From Methylobacterium fujisawaense (lineage in GTDB: Bacteria > Pseudomonadota > Alphaproteobacteria > Rhizobiales > Beijerinckiaceae), in the NCBI RefSeq assembly GCF_014138435.1, contig NZ_JACJIM010000001.1, positions 682,001 to 746,000 of the forward strand: DNA of 64,000 nucleotides. Reading direction: 5' to 3'. The notes under the pieces were generated by a model. That model was not told the origin of the DNA, ran no database searches, and saw nothing but the letters and a program-made list of their open reading frames with translations. Of the stretch, positions 17,968-26,787 are shown piece by piece; the first letter of the stretch is position 1; the number at the start of each line of letters is the position of its first letter. The translations under genes were made by a program, and so were the position numbers.

Positions 17968-19017
17968 GAACCGACGCACTTCCGTTGCACGACGCCCTGC
18001 CCTCGCCCGCTCGTGCGAAGCGGGGTGCGGCCCTCGGCGCTAAACCGAGCCACACCGCCGGGCGGATCGAAGCATCGGTTCGGGGACCATCACACCGCGA
18101 CCGCGGCAGACTTGAAGAAGCCCGCCGCCCACGAAAGACGAGGAGGAACAGCCGAAGATTGGTCTCGCATCGCATAGCCGCCGTTCCGCCGGCGGCGTCG
18201 CTCTGCATGCCCCCATCAGCAAGCCGACACCAGTTAAAGTCAAGGCCTTGGCGGAAAAGATCAATGCAAATATTGTAAATATAATACAATACAGCTATAG
18301 ATCGTTCTTTGACCCAAAACATCGAAAGGATAGTTATATCTCGGGGACGCAGCCAGAATCGCCGGACTTTTTCCAGCGCGCCGGCGCCTCGCGTGCCGCA
18401 GGTCTGGGACGGAGCGACAACAAAAAGGCGGCGCGCTGTCCAAACGGACGAGGCGGAGGCGGAAATATTTTTTCTTGTTCCTGCGTCTCAGACCGAGCGC
18501 CATCCGACTTCGCGAACTCCACGGTGCGACCGCAGCGCCTCGGATCTGCTGCAGGAACCGCGACCCCGGCGAATCTGATCGGCTATGCTTCGAATATTTA
18601 TTGCATTCGTGAATATTTACAATTCAATTGCGATCTATGTCTTGACGGCGTTGACGCGTCTCCCGGTGCCATGTCTAGTCAGATCGTCGTCGGATCATGA
18701 CCATCCGGTATTGGCGAACGGACATGCGCTTCACGGGACGCACGGCCTTGGCGGGACGACCTGATCTGCGAGAACCATCGCGGCGGATGCGGGCGCGGCT
18801 CGATCCCGCCCCCCCTCGCAACCTGCGCCGTTTCATCGACCCACGAGACCATCTGTCCCGAACCGAAGGCGATGCCGGCCTCCGAGGCAGGATTCTTGAT
18901 CATACGGCGCCAAGTTCAAATCCGTCGATCGACGCCCATCCCCCCGGACATCGACGAGAACATCGCCGCAGATCATAGTCGCACTTGGCCTGAAAACATG
19001 ACGATGCAGAGGATTCG
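17968..19017. other. 1-kb non-coding stretch with an AT-rich core
   Basis: From about 18177 to 18670 the base composition drops sharply compared with the genes around it (runs such as AATATTGTAAATATAATACA near 18270 and two GAATATTTA direct repeats near 18592 and 18611). Several short frames exist on both strands, but none has protein-like composition throughout, a ribosome site or a family match. It could be a decayed acquired segment or a large regulatory region upstream of the deaminase and ABM genes. Confidence 0.5.
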
Positions 19018-19500
19018 ATGACCGAAAAACACGAACAGTTCATGGCCCGCGCGATCGCGCTGTCGGAGAAGACGTCGCTGGTCGACAGTGCCGGCGGCGT
19101 GTTCGGCTGCGTGATCGTCCAAGACGGTGAAATCATCGCGGAGGGCGCCAATCGCGTCGTCGCCGAGAACGATCCGACGTGGCACGGGGAGATCGAGGCC
19201 ATCCGCAAGGCCTGCAAGTCGCAGGGTACCTTCAAGCTGCGGGACGCGACGCTCTATACCAGCGCCGAGCCTTGCCCGATGTGCATGGCGGCCGCGTATT
19301 GGGCCGGGATCAAAAATGTCTACTATGCGGCTCAGGTCGAGGACGCGCTCGAATACGGCGGCTTCGACGACAGCATGATCTACGCCGAGCTCAAGAAGGA
19401 TGTCGGGGAGCGCTCGATCCCGACCCAGCAGATCATGCGCGAAGAAGCCGTGGAGGTGTGGAAGAAATACGCCCAGAAGGCGGACCGCGTCCCCTATTGA
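19018..19500 (+). CDS. nucleoside/guanine deaminase-like protein
   Basis: A 160-residue zinc deaminase of the cytidine-deaminase-like fold. The catalytic centre is H56-x-E58 (WHGEIEAI) and C86/C89 (SAEPCPMCM). The C-terminal LEYGGFDDSMIYAEL block is like that of bacterial guanine deaminases (GuaD of Bacillus subtilis) rather than TadA, so guanine to xanthine is the best guess. The ATG at 19018 follows GAGGA eight or so bases upstream. A FAD oxidase gene follows 86 bp downstream on the same strand. A broader pyrimidine or pterin deaminase role remains possible. Confidence 0.82.
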   Translation: MTEKHEQFMARAIALSEKTSLVDSAGGVFGCVIVQDGEIIAEGANRVVAENDPTWHGEIEAIRKACKSQGTFKLRDATLYTSAEPCPMCMAAAYWAGIKNVYYAAQVEDALEYGGFDDSMIYAELKKDVGERSIPTQQIMREEAVEVWKKYAQKADRVPY

Positions 19501-19586
19501 GGGTCGGGCCGGGCGACCGACCGCAACCTTGAACCCGCTCGGGCAGATCGGTCCGGGCGGGTTCCTCGCTCGTGCAGGGCTTGGCC

Positions 19587-20999
19587 ATGAATGCTGAGGA
19601 TCTGAGGACGCTCTGCAAGGGTCCCGTTATCGACGCGGGCGATGCGCAGTTCCGGGACGCCCTTCATGGGAATCTGTGGAACCGGCTGATCCCGGACCGG
19701 GCGCCGCGCATGATCGTGAAGGTGGCCGACGAGGACGACATCATCGCCACCGTGAAGTTCGCCCGCGCGCATGGCCTCAAGGTGGTCGTCCGCGGCGGCG
19801 GCCACAACTGGTGCCAGCCGACGCTGCGCAACGGCGGCATCCTGATCGACCTCGAACGCCTCAACAGGATCCTCTCGATCGATGTCGAGCATCGCAGGGC
19901 GGTCATCCAGCCCATCCTCAGCAATCGCGAAATCCAGACGGCGCTCAACGCCCACGGGCTCGCCTTTCCGACCGGCCATTGTCCGCAGGTCAAGGCCAGC
20001 GGCTACTTCCTCGGTGGCGGCATGGCCTGGAACCCCACGGTCTGGGGATACGGCACCGAGAGCCTGGAGGCGATCGAACTCGTCACGGCCGAGGGCACGC
20101 TGATCCGGGCGAGCGAGGCCGAGAACGCGGATTTCTTCTGGGCCGCACGCGGCGCAGGCTCGGGTTTCTTCGGCATCGTCACGAAATACTTTCTGAAACT
20201 TCACCCGCTGCCGAGGGCGATTCATGGCAGTCAGTCCTTCTATCGGCTCGCGGATGCCCCGGCTGTCGGCACCTGGCTGGGGCAGGCCGCACCGGCGATC
20301 TCGCCCAGCGTCGAGCTGACCCTGTTCCTCGTCCAGGCCCCGCCCGCGCTGGCGGACAGGGCGGCCGGCAGCAACGGCTGGGTCTGCATGGTCACCGCGA
20401 CCGCCTTCGAGGACGATCCGGAAGCGGCCCGGCGCGCCTTGCAGCCGCTGGACGATGCGCCGGTCGAGCCGCTGTCGCGTTCCCGGGTCACGCCCCTCGA
20501 TTTCGAGCAGCTCTTCGATGCCTCCGGCGCGCTTTTCCCGGAGGGCGTGCGATCCAGAGTCGAAGCCACCTATTCCGACCACTGCCCCGGCGCGGTGATG
20601 GCGGCCATCCTGCCGGCCTGGCAGCGGGCCCCCTCGGCGATCTCGGTGTTCCTGACGACGATCTTCTGCGGGCCCCATGTTCCGGGGCCGCAACGGGACA
20701 TGGCGCGCTCGATCACCTCCAAGATCTATGGCGGCCCCTGGACGATGTGGCACGATGCGGATGCCGACGCCGTCAATGCCGAATGGCATCGGGCGGTGAC
20801 CGCCGTCTTGAAACCGTTCAACGTCGGGTACTACATCGGCGAGACCAACACGGTCGAACAGCCCGAGATCGTCGCCCAGGCCTTCACGCCCGAGAAGTGG
20901 CGGAGGCTGTGCGACCTGCGCGACAGGTACGATCCGGACCGCGTCTTCTTCGATTATTTCGACGGCCTCACCGCCGAGCCGAGTCGAGAGGTCGGATAG
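19587..20999 (+). CDS. berberine-bridge-type FAD-linked oxidase
   Basis: A 470-residue oxidase with a PCMH/VAO-type FAD domain (VVVRGGGHNW, GYFLGGGMAW) and a C-terminal BBE segment ending YDPDRVFFDYF. H73 in the GGGH motif and C132 in TGHCPQVK occupy the positions that attach FAD twice in bicovalent enzymes such as glucooligosaccharide oxidase, so a bicovalent flavin is predicted. I chose the ATG at 19587; a GTG five codons upstream is possible. It has no signal peptide, so it is probably cytoplasmic. Substrates in the family are sugars, alcohols or alkaloids; this one is unknown. It follows the deaminase gene on the same strand and converges on the dehydratase gene. Confidence 0.82.
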   Translation: MNAEDLRTLCKGPVIDAGDAQFRDALHGNLWNRLIPDRAPRMIVKVADEDDIIATVKFARAHGLKVVVRGGGHNWCQPTLRNGGILIDLERLNRILSIDVEHRRAVIQPILSNREIQTALNAHGLAFPTGHCPQVKASGYFLGGGMAWNPTVWGYGTESLEAIELVTAEGTLIRASEAENADFFWAARGAGSGFFGIVTKYFLKLHPLPRAIHGSQSFYRLADAPAVGTWLGQAAPAISPSVELTLFLVQAPPALADRAAGSNGWVCMVTATAFEDDPEAARRALQPLDDAPVEPLSRSRVTPLDFEQLFDASGALFPEGVRSRVEATYSDHCPGAVMAAILPAWQRAPSAISVFLTTIFCGPHVPGPQRDMARSITSKIYGGPWTMWHDADADAVNAEWHRAVTAVLKPFNVGYYIGETNTVEQPEIVAQAFTPEKWRRLCDLRDRYDPDRVFFDYFDGLTAEPSREVG

Positions 21000-21059
21000 G
21001 ATCGGACGTCGCGACGGTCGACCCGACGACGCAGGCCGGCCGCGCGATCGGACGAGGCC

Positions 21060-22757
21060 CTAGGCGTCGACCTTCGTCAGGAAGTCGAAGTCGCAGCCGT
21101 GCGGGGCCTGCGTGACGGTGCGGCGGTAGAGGGCCTTGTAGCCCCGGGCCGGGGCCGGCGGCGGCCGGTGGTCAGCGAGCCTGCGGGCGATCTCGTCGGC
21201 CTCGACCAGCAGGTCGACCCGCCTGTCCCGGATCGACAGGCGGATCCGGTCGCCGTCGCGCACCGCCGCCAGCGGTCCGCCCACCGCCGCCTCGGGCGCC
21301 ACGTGCAGGACGATCGAGCCGAACGCCGTACCGGACATCCGGGCGTCGGAGATCCGCACCATGTCCGTCACCCCCGCCCGGGCGAGCTTCTTCGGGATCG
21401 GCAGATACCCGGCCTCCGGCATGCCGGCGGCGTGGGGACCGGCGTTCTGCAGCACGAGGATATCGCCCGGCTCGACGTCGAGGTCGGGATCGTCGATGCG
21501 GGCGGAGAGATCCTCCAGGCCGGTGAACACCACCGCCCGGCCCTCGGATTCGAACAGCGCCGGGGTTGCGGCCGCGCGCTTGAAGATCGCTCCGTCCGGG
21601 GCGAGGCTGCCCGACAGGGCGACCAACCCGCCCACGGCCGAGACCGGCTCGGCGAAGGGGCGGATCACCGTGCGGTCGACCCAGCCGGCGGGCTCGTCGA
21701 GGCGCTCGGCGAGGGTGCGGCCCTCCACATCGACGGTGTCGAGGTGCAGGAGCGGCCGCAGCTCGCGCAACAGCGCCCCCATGCCGCCGGCGGCGTGGAA
21801 ATCCTCCATGTACCCCTGACCCACGGGCTTCAGATCGACCAGAACCGGTGTCTCGTCCGAGATCTGGTTGAAGCGCTCGGGGGAGACCCGGATGCCGAGC
21901 CGCCCGGCGATCGCCGTGAGATGCACGATGGCGTTGGTCGAGCCCGAGACCGCCATCAGCACCCGGATCGCGTTCTCCACCGACTTCTCGGTGATGACCT
22001 GGGAGGGCCGGATCTTCGTCTCGATGAGACGCACGGCGGCCCGGCCGGTCTCCTCGGCGGCCACCAGCCGGTCGGAATGCACCGCGGGGATCGCCGCGGT
22101 GCCGGGCAGCGACAGGCCCAGCGCCTCGGCGATGCAGGCCATGGTCGAGGCCGTGCCCATCACCGCGCAGGTGCCCTGCGTGACCGAGAGCCGTCCCTCG
22201 ACTTCGGTGATCTCCTCCGCATCGACGGTGCCGGCCCGGTACTTGGCCCAGAAGCCCCGGCAATCCGTGCAGGCGCCGAGCCTCTGCCCGCGGTGGCGCC
22301 CGGTGGACATCGGGCCGGTGACGAGCTGGATCGCCGGCAGGTCGGCGGAAGCCGCCCCCATGAGCTGGGCCGGCACGGTCTTGTCGCAGCCGCCGATCAG
22401 CACGACCGCGTCCATGGGCTGGGCCCCGATCATCTCCTCGGTGTCCATGGCCATCAGGTTGCGATACATCATGCTGGTCGGGTTGAGGAAAACCTCGCCG
22501 AGCGACACGGTGGGGAAGGGCCGCGGCAGGGCGCCGGCCGCCAGCACGCCGCGGGAGACCGCCTCCACCAGCTCGGGCATGCCCCGGTGGCAGTTGTTGA
22601 AGCCCGACGGCGTCATCGCGATGCCGACCACCGGCTTGTTCAGGAGTCCGACCGAGATGCCCATGGAGCGGGCGAAGGACCGGCGCAGGTAGCGCGCGAA
22701 GTCGCGATCGCCGTAATTGGTCAAGCCGCGATCGAGGCCGTGCGGTTCGTCGGTCAT
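21060..22757 (-). CDS. IlvD/Edd-family dehydratase (sugar-acid type)
   Basis: A 565-residue iron-sulfur dehydratase. Cluster cysteines are visible in GFNNCHRGMPE, LIGGCDKTVPA and QGTCAVMGTAST. The length and the C-terminal DARMSGTAFGSIVLHVAPEA block fit the pentonate/hexonate branch (L-arabinonate, D-xylonate dehydratases) better than biosynthetic dihydroxyacid dehydratase, which typically is longer. It would convert an aldonic acid to its 2-keto-3-deoxy product. A truncated LacI gene lies upstream on the same strand, suggesting a former or neighbouring sugar regulon. The exact sugar acid is not determinable by eye. Confidence 0.88.
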   Translation of the reverse strand: MTDEPHGLDRGLTNYGDRDFARYLRRSFARSMGISVGLLNKPVVGIAMTPSGFNNCHRGMPELVEAVSRGVLAAGALPRPFPTVSLGEVFLNPTSMMYRNLMAMDTEEMIGAQPMDAVVLIGGCDKTVPAQLMGAASADLPAIQLVTGPMSTGRHRGQRLGACTDCRGFWAKYRAGTVDAEEITEVEGRLSVTQGTCAVMGTASTMACIAEALGLSLPGTAAIPAVHSDRLVAAEETGRAAVRLIETKIRPSQVITEKSVENAIRVLMAVSGSTNAIVHLTAIAGRLGIRVSPERFNQISDETPVLVDLKPVGQGYMEDFHAAGGMGALLRELRPLLHLDTVDVEGRTLAERLDEPAGWVDRTVIRPFAEPVSAVGGLVALSGSLAPDGAIFKRAAATPALFESEGRAVVFTGLEDLSARIDDPDLDVEPGDILVLQNAGPHAAGMPEAGYLPIPKKLARAGVTDMVRISDARMSGTAFGSIVLHVAPEAAVGGPLAAVRDGDRIRLSIRDRRVDLLVEADEIARRLADHRPPPAPARGYKALYRRTVTQAPHGCDFDFLTKVDA

Positions 22758-23129
22758 CGTCGGATCCTGTTTCGAAGGCGCGGATGTCTGCGGTGTCGTC
22801 CCGGGCCTCGGGCACCCTGTCGGTCATGCCCTTCGCGACCGGAGACCGTGCCGGCCGTCGGAGCCTTCGCGCAGCCGATCCGGCCGGTCGCGGCCCGGCA
22901 TCCGGAGGTGCGCGCCGAAGCCTTCGGCAGGTGGACCGGGACCGCTCGTCCGGACCGGGCCCGGCGGGAGGCTACCGCATGGCGTTTGCCCTGGGTAGCC
23001 GGAAGACCCGCTTCGGGCGCTGCCCGGCGCGGGCCGCCGACCCAACGCCCCGCGCGGCCGGAACCGGTGGCGTGTTCCGCCCGGTAGACACCCCGATCCG
23101 CGGCGCCGCGCGCGCGCTCAGGCAGACCG
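22758..23129. other. 372-bp upstream region of the dehydratase gene
   Basis: No credible gene. It separates the LacI remnant stop from the dehydratase ATG and presumably holds the dehydratase promoter. I saw no clear LacI-type palindrome or -35/-10 pair. Confidence 0.45.
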
Positions 23130-23745
23130 TCACCGTGTCCCAGTCGAACCGCGCGGGACGAGACAGCCGCTGAGGACCACGCGCCGGACCGGCTGATCCG
23201 GCCTCTCGATCCGCTCGAACAACAGGCGCATCGCCTGGGTGCCGATCTCGGCGACCGGTTGCTCGATCACGGTGAGGCCCGGTTCGGCGAGTTCGGTCCA
23301 CGGCTCGTTGTCGAAGCCGGCGAGCGCGAGATCCCGCGGGAGCGCGAGATTCAGGGCACGGGCCGCCCGCACGGCCCCCATCAGGATGAGCCCGTTCGAG
23401 ACCACGAGCGCCTCCGGCCTGTCGGGCTCCTGGAACCAGCGCGTGGCCTCCGCCATCGCCGCGGCCGCGTTCGGGGGCACGCTGCGGATCTGCGGCGCCA
23501 AGCCGTGCCGCCCCATCGCCTCCAGATAGCCGGCACGGCGCTCCTGCGCGGTCGAACTCGTCGAGCCAAACAGGCCGCCGATCCGCCCGTAGCCCTGGGC
23601 CGCCAGATGATCGACGAGGGTCGCGCAGGCCGCCACGTTGTCGAGGACGACGCTGTCGTAGGCCCCCGGCGGTCCGGCCCGGTCGATCAGCACCACCGGG
23701 AAATCGAACCGGCGCGCGCCGAGCCCCCCGGGGTCGGCGGAATCG
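23130..23745 (-). pseudogene. LacI-family regulator, 5' half missing
   Basis: The reverse frame ending at 23130 encodes about 195 residues of the periplasmic-binding-like effector domain of a LacI/GalR regulator: [86 protein letters not shown]. The helix-turn-helix and the first part of the effector domain are absent; at about 23715-23765 homology stops and the opposite strand begins a PTS gene fragment. Without the DNA-binding domain it cannot work as a repressor. Both genes seem cut by one deletion. Confidence 0.75.
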
Positions 23746-23750
23746 ACGCC

Positions 23751-24653
23751 ATGGCGCCGGACCACGCGGGAACCCTGGGCTACGCCCTCGGGCAGATCGG
23801 CGCCAAGGCGGCCTTCGCCCTGATCGTCCCGGCGCTCGCCGGCTACATCGCCTACTCGATCGCCGACCGGCCCGGGATCGCCCCCGGCATGATCGGCGGC
23901 ATGCTGGCGGCCAATCTCCAGGCCGGCTTCCTCGGCGGCATCGCGGCCGGGTTCATCGCCGGCTAGGCCGCCCGCTTCCTCAACACGCATATCCGGCTGC
24001 CCAGGAACCTCGAGGGCCTGAAGCCGGTCCTGATCCTGCCGCTCCTCGCCACCACGATCACCGGCCTCCTGATGATCTACGTGGTCGGCGTGCCGGTCGC
24101 GGCGGTGCTGTCGGCGCTCACGACCTGGCTCAAGGGCATGCAGGGCGCGAGCGCCCTGGTGCTCGGGCTCGTCCTCGGCGGCATGATGGCGGTCGACATG
24201 GGCGGCCCGATCAACAAGGCTGCCTACGCCTCGGCGGCGGCCCTGCTCTCCTCCGGCGTCGACGCGCCCATGGCGGCGGTGATGCTCGGCGGGATGACCC
24301 CGCCGCTGGGCCTCGCCTTGGCGACCCGCCTGTTCCCGGCCCGGTTCACGCAAGCCGAGCGCGAGGCCGGCGGCGCCGCCGCCGTGCTGGGGGCGGCCTT
24401 CATCACCGAGGGGGCGATCCCCTTCGCGGCGGCCGACCCCCTCCGGGTGATCCCGTCTCTGGTCGCGGGGTCCGCGGTGGCGGGCGCCCTGGCGCTCACC
24501 CTCGGCGTGACCCTGAAGGTGCCGCATGGCGGCCTGTTCGTCCTGCCGATCCCGAACGCCGTCACGAACCTGCCGGGCGCCGTCCTGGCGCTCGCCGCCG
24601 GCACCCTGGTCACCGCGCTCACGGTGGGCCTCATCAAGAAGCGCCCAGGCTGA
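23751..24653 (+). pseudogene. fructose-type PTS permease IIC remnant (5' truncated, internal stop)
   Basis: The forward frame encodes most of a fructose PTS IIC membrane domain: [74 protein letters not shown] and [12 protein letters not shown], ending KKRPG. It is interrupted by an in-frame TAG at 23964-23966, exactly where the family has a tyrosine (AGY), so TAC to TAG is the likely change. The IIA/IIB parts and the first IIC helices are missing. The frame is otherwise intact across both halves, indicating recent inactivation. Confidence 0.8.
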
Positions 24654-24720
24654 GGCCCCGATCCGGAGCCCGGCGCACGACCGGGCCCGGACACCACAGA
24701 GCGTCACGGGGGGATCCGTC

Positions 24721-26208
24721 ATGAAGGGTTTGGCGACGCGCGCCGCGCTCGCGCTCGCGTTGGGCTTGGCGCTGCCGCACCCCGGATGGAGCCAGGAGGC
24801 GGGGGCCGGCCGCGCCGTGCCGGCCACGGCCGTCGGCCCGGTGCTGCGGCGCCGGGCCAGCCGCCCGCCGCCGCGATCGGACGGCCCGGGCTCCGACGGG
24901 GCCGACAGCGCGGCCGGCGCCGCCGACACGCTCGGGCAGACCGCGACGCCGCCGACCCTGCCGCCCGGCACCCTGGATCCCGGCAACGGCCTCAGTCTCC
25001 TGGCCAATTACACCGGGCAAGGGGCGATCAACCCGGTCGGCGGCCTGCGGCAGGGCGCGGCTTATGCCGGCCAGCTCGTCCTCGGCATCGACGGCGACCT
25101 GCAGCGCCTCGCCGGGATCGAGGGCGGCGCATTCCACGTGGCGGTGACGAACCGGCACGGACGCAGCCTGTCGAACGATGTCATCGGCAACAACACCAGC
25201 GTGCAGGAGATCTACGGCGGCGGCCAGACCACCCGGCTGACGCTGCTCTCCTACCAGCAGAAGCTGTTCGACAATCGTCTCGACGTCGAGGTCGGCCGCT
25301 TGGTCGCCAATATCAGCTTCCTGAACTCGCCGTTCTACTGCAACTTCCAGTCTAATTCAGCCTGCGGCAACCCGACCTTCGTGTTCAAGACCTCGAATTT
25401 CACCTTCTGGCCGGTCTCCAGCTGGGGAGCGCATGCCAGGGCGTGGCTCACCGACACGACGTTTTTCCATGTCGGCGCCTACGAGGTGAACCCGCGACAT
25501 CAGCAGCCGGGCGACAACGGCCTCGATTTCTCGCTCGAGGGCGCGACGGGCGCCATCGTGCCGTTCGAACTCGGCTACACGACCACCTTCGCCAACGACG
25601 TGCTGCCCCGCAATTACGGAATCGGCGGCTGGTACGACGCCTCGGATTACGCCGATCCGGTGCGCGACGTGACCGGGCAGCCCGCGGTGCTCACCGGCCT
25701 GCCGGCGATGACCCGGTTCGGCCGCTCGGGTGTCTACGCCCGGTTCGACCAGATGGTGTGGCGGCCGGATCCGAAGGCGATCCAGGGCCTGACGCTATTC
25801 GGCGTCGCGATGGCCGGCACCTCGGGCCGGCTCGTCGAGGACCACTTCCTGGAGATCGGCGCCCTGCAGACCGGCACCTTCGCGGGCCGGCCGTTCGATA
25901 CGGTCGGCTTCGTCATCAACACGCAGGCCTTCGGCCGGCTCGCCCTGTCCAACATCGCCCTGGCGCAGGGCACGCTCGGCCTGTTCCGCAAGATCCCGAC
26001 GCAGCAGGTGATGATGGAGCTGAACTACGGCATCCAGGTCAATCCGGCGATCCGGCTGACGCCGAACCTGCAATACATCGTCGATCCGGACCAGACCCGG
26101 TTCCCATTCTACCGCAAGACCATCCCCGACGCCTTCGTGGTCGGCGCCAAGCTGTCGATCGATCTGTTCACCCTGGCGGGGCTCGCGCGCGGTCGCGGCA
26201 GCCGGTGA
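24721..26208 (+). CDS. carbohydrate-selective porin, OprB family
   Basis: A 495-residue exported protein: signal peptide (MKGLATRAALALALGLALP, then PGWSQ), a long Pro/Ala/Gly-rich segment to about residue 80, and a beta-barrel with OprB blocks (LLANYTGQGAINPVGGLRQG, VEVGRLVANISFLNSPFYCN, WGAHARAWL, GVYARFDQMVWRP) and a C-terminal strand. It should form a sugar-uptake channel in the outer membrane. It follows the PTS remnant by 67 bp, so the two may once have worked together on fructose or a related sugar. Confidence 0.88.
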   Translation: MKGLATRAALALALGLALPHPGWSQEAGAGRAVPATAVGPVLRRRASRPPPRSDGPGSDGADSAAGAADTLGQTATPPTLPPGTLDPGNGLSLLANYTGQGAINPVGGLRQGAAYAGQLVLGIDGDLQRLAGIEGGAFHVAVTNRHGRSLSNDVIGNNTSVQEIYGGGQTTRLTLLSYQQKLFDNRLDVEVGRLVANISFLNSPFYCNFQSNSACGNPTFVFKTSNFTFWPVSSWGAHARAWLTDTTFFHVGAYEVNPRHQQPGDNGLDFSLEGATGAIVPFELGYTTTFANDVLPRNYGIGGWYDASDYADPVRDVTGQPAVLTGLPAMTRFGRSGVYARFDQMVWRPDPKAIQGLTLFGVAMAGTSGRLVEDHFLEIGALQTGTFAGRPFDTVGFVINTQAFGRLALSNIALAQGTLGLFRKIPTQQVMMELNYGIQVNPAIRLTPNLQYIVDPDQTRFPFYRKTIPDAFVVGAKLSIDLFTLAGLARGRGSR

Positions 26209-26787
26209 CCGCCGGCCGGGTGTCCCGGTCGGCCCAGCATCGCGCAGGCCGGCGGCGTCTGGGCCCGGCAGGTTCTCCGGCGCGCGCATGTCGATCCCGC
26301 GGGCCGCGATGTCGGTGTTTCCAGGCGGGATAGGGCTGCATCACGCCCGTCGGCTTGTCCGTCGACTTGTCCGTCGCCTTGCCCGTCGTCCCGCCGGTGA
26401 GCGCGATGGCCTGCGGGCCGAGGCGTGGCTGCGGGTGGAGGCGCGGCGCCGGGTCGGCATCGCCCCGCGCGAGGCCGCCCGCCGTTCCCGGTCCGTCACC
26501 CGGATCTCGGCCGCGTTGTTCTCCGGAGAGGGCGGGAGCCAGGCCTTCCCCGCCGCCGTGCACCACGCCGCGCCGTGCGCGACATGGCCGGAGCCGCAGA
26601 TACCGACACACGATTGCGAAAACGCCGATCGACCACCTGTACCCGGACAAAAACCTTCATGAATACTGCATTTTAGTTGCATATTCAAAACATGTCACAG
26701 ATTTTTTGACAATATTGATCCAGCGCAATGCCGCCGGGAGGGCAAGATTTTGAATTGAGCCCGAATTGGAGAAATGGGATTTGTGCA
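26209..26787. other. 579-bp gap upstream of the AraC regulator
   Basis: The left half is GC-rich with a short degenerate 12-bp repeat (around 26350-26385). The right part (26590-26790) is much lower in GC and contains a TTGACA (26706-26711) without a good -10 at 17 bp. No gene is supported; the control region of the AraC gene is expected here. Confidence 0.45.

Noticed and set aside
18248..18700. Forward 150-codon frame in the AT-rich region, starting TTG
   Set aside because: No ribosome site, mixed composition, no family resemblance; treated as non-coding.
26288..26662. Frame with a short stretch (AWLRVEA ... VGIAPREAA) recalling the start of fumarase/adenylosuccinate-lyase superfamily proteins
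   Set aside because: The resemblance covers fewer than 25 residues with a gap and nothing follows; too weak to call a remnant.
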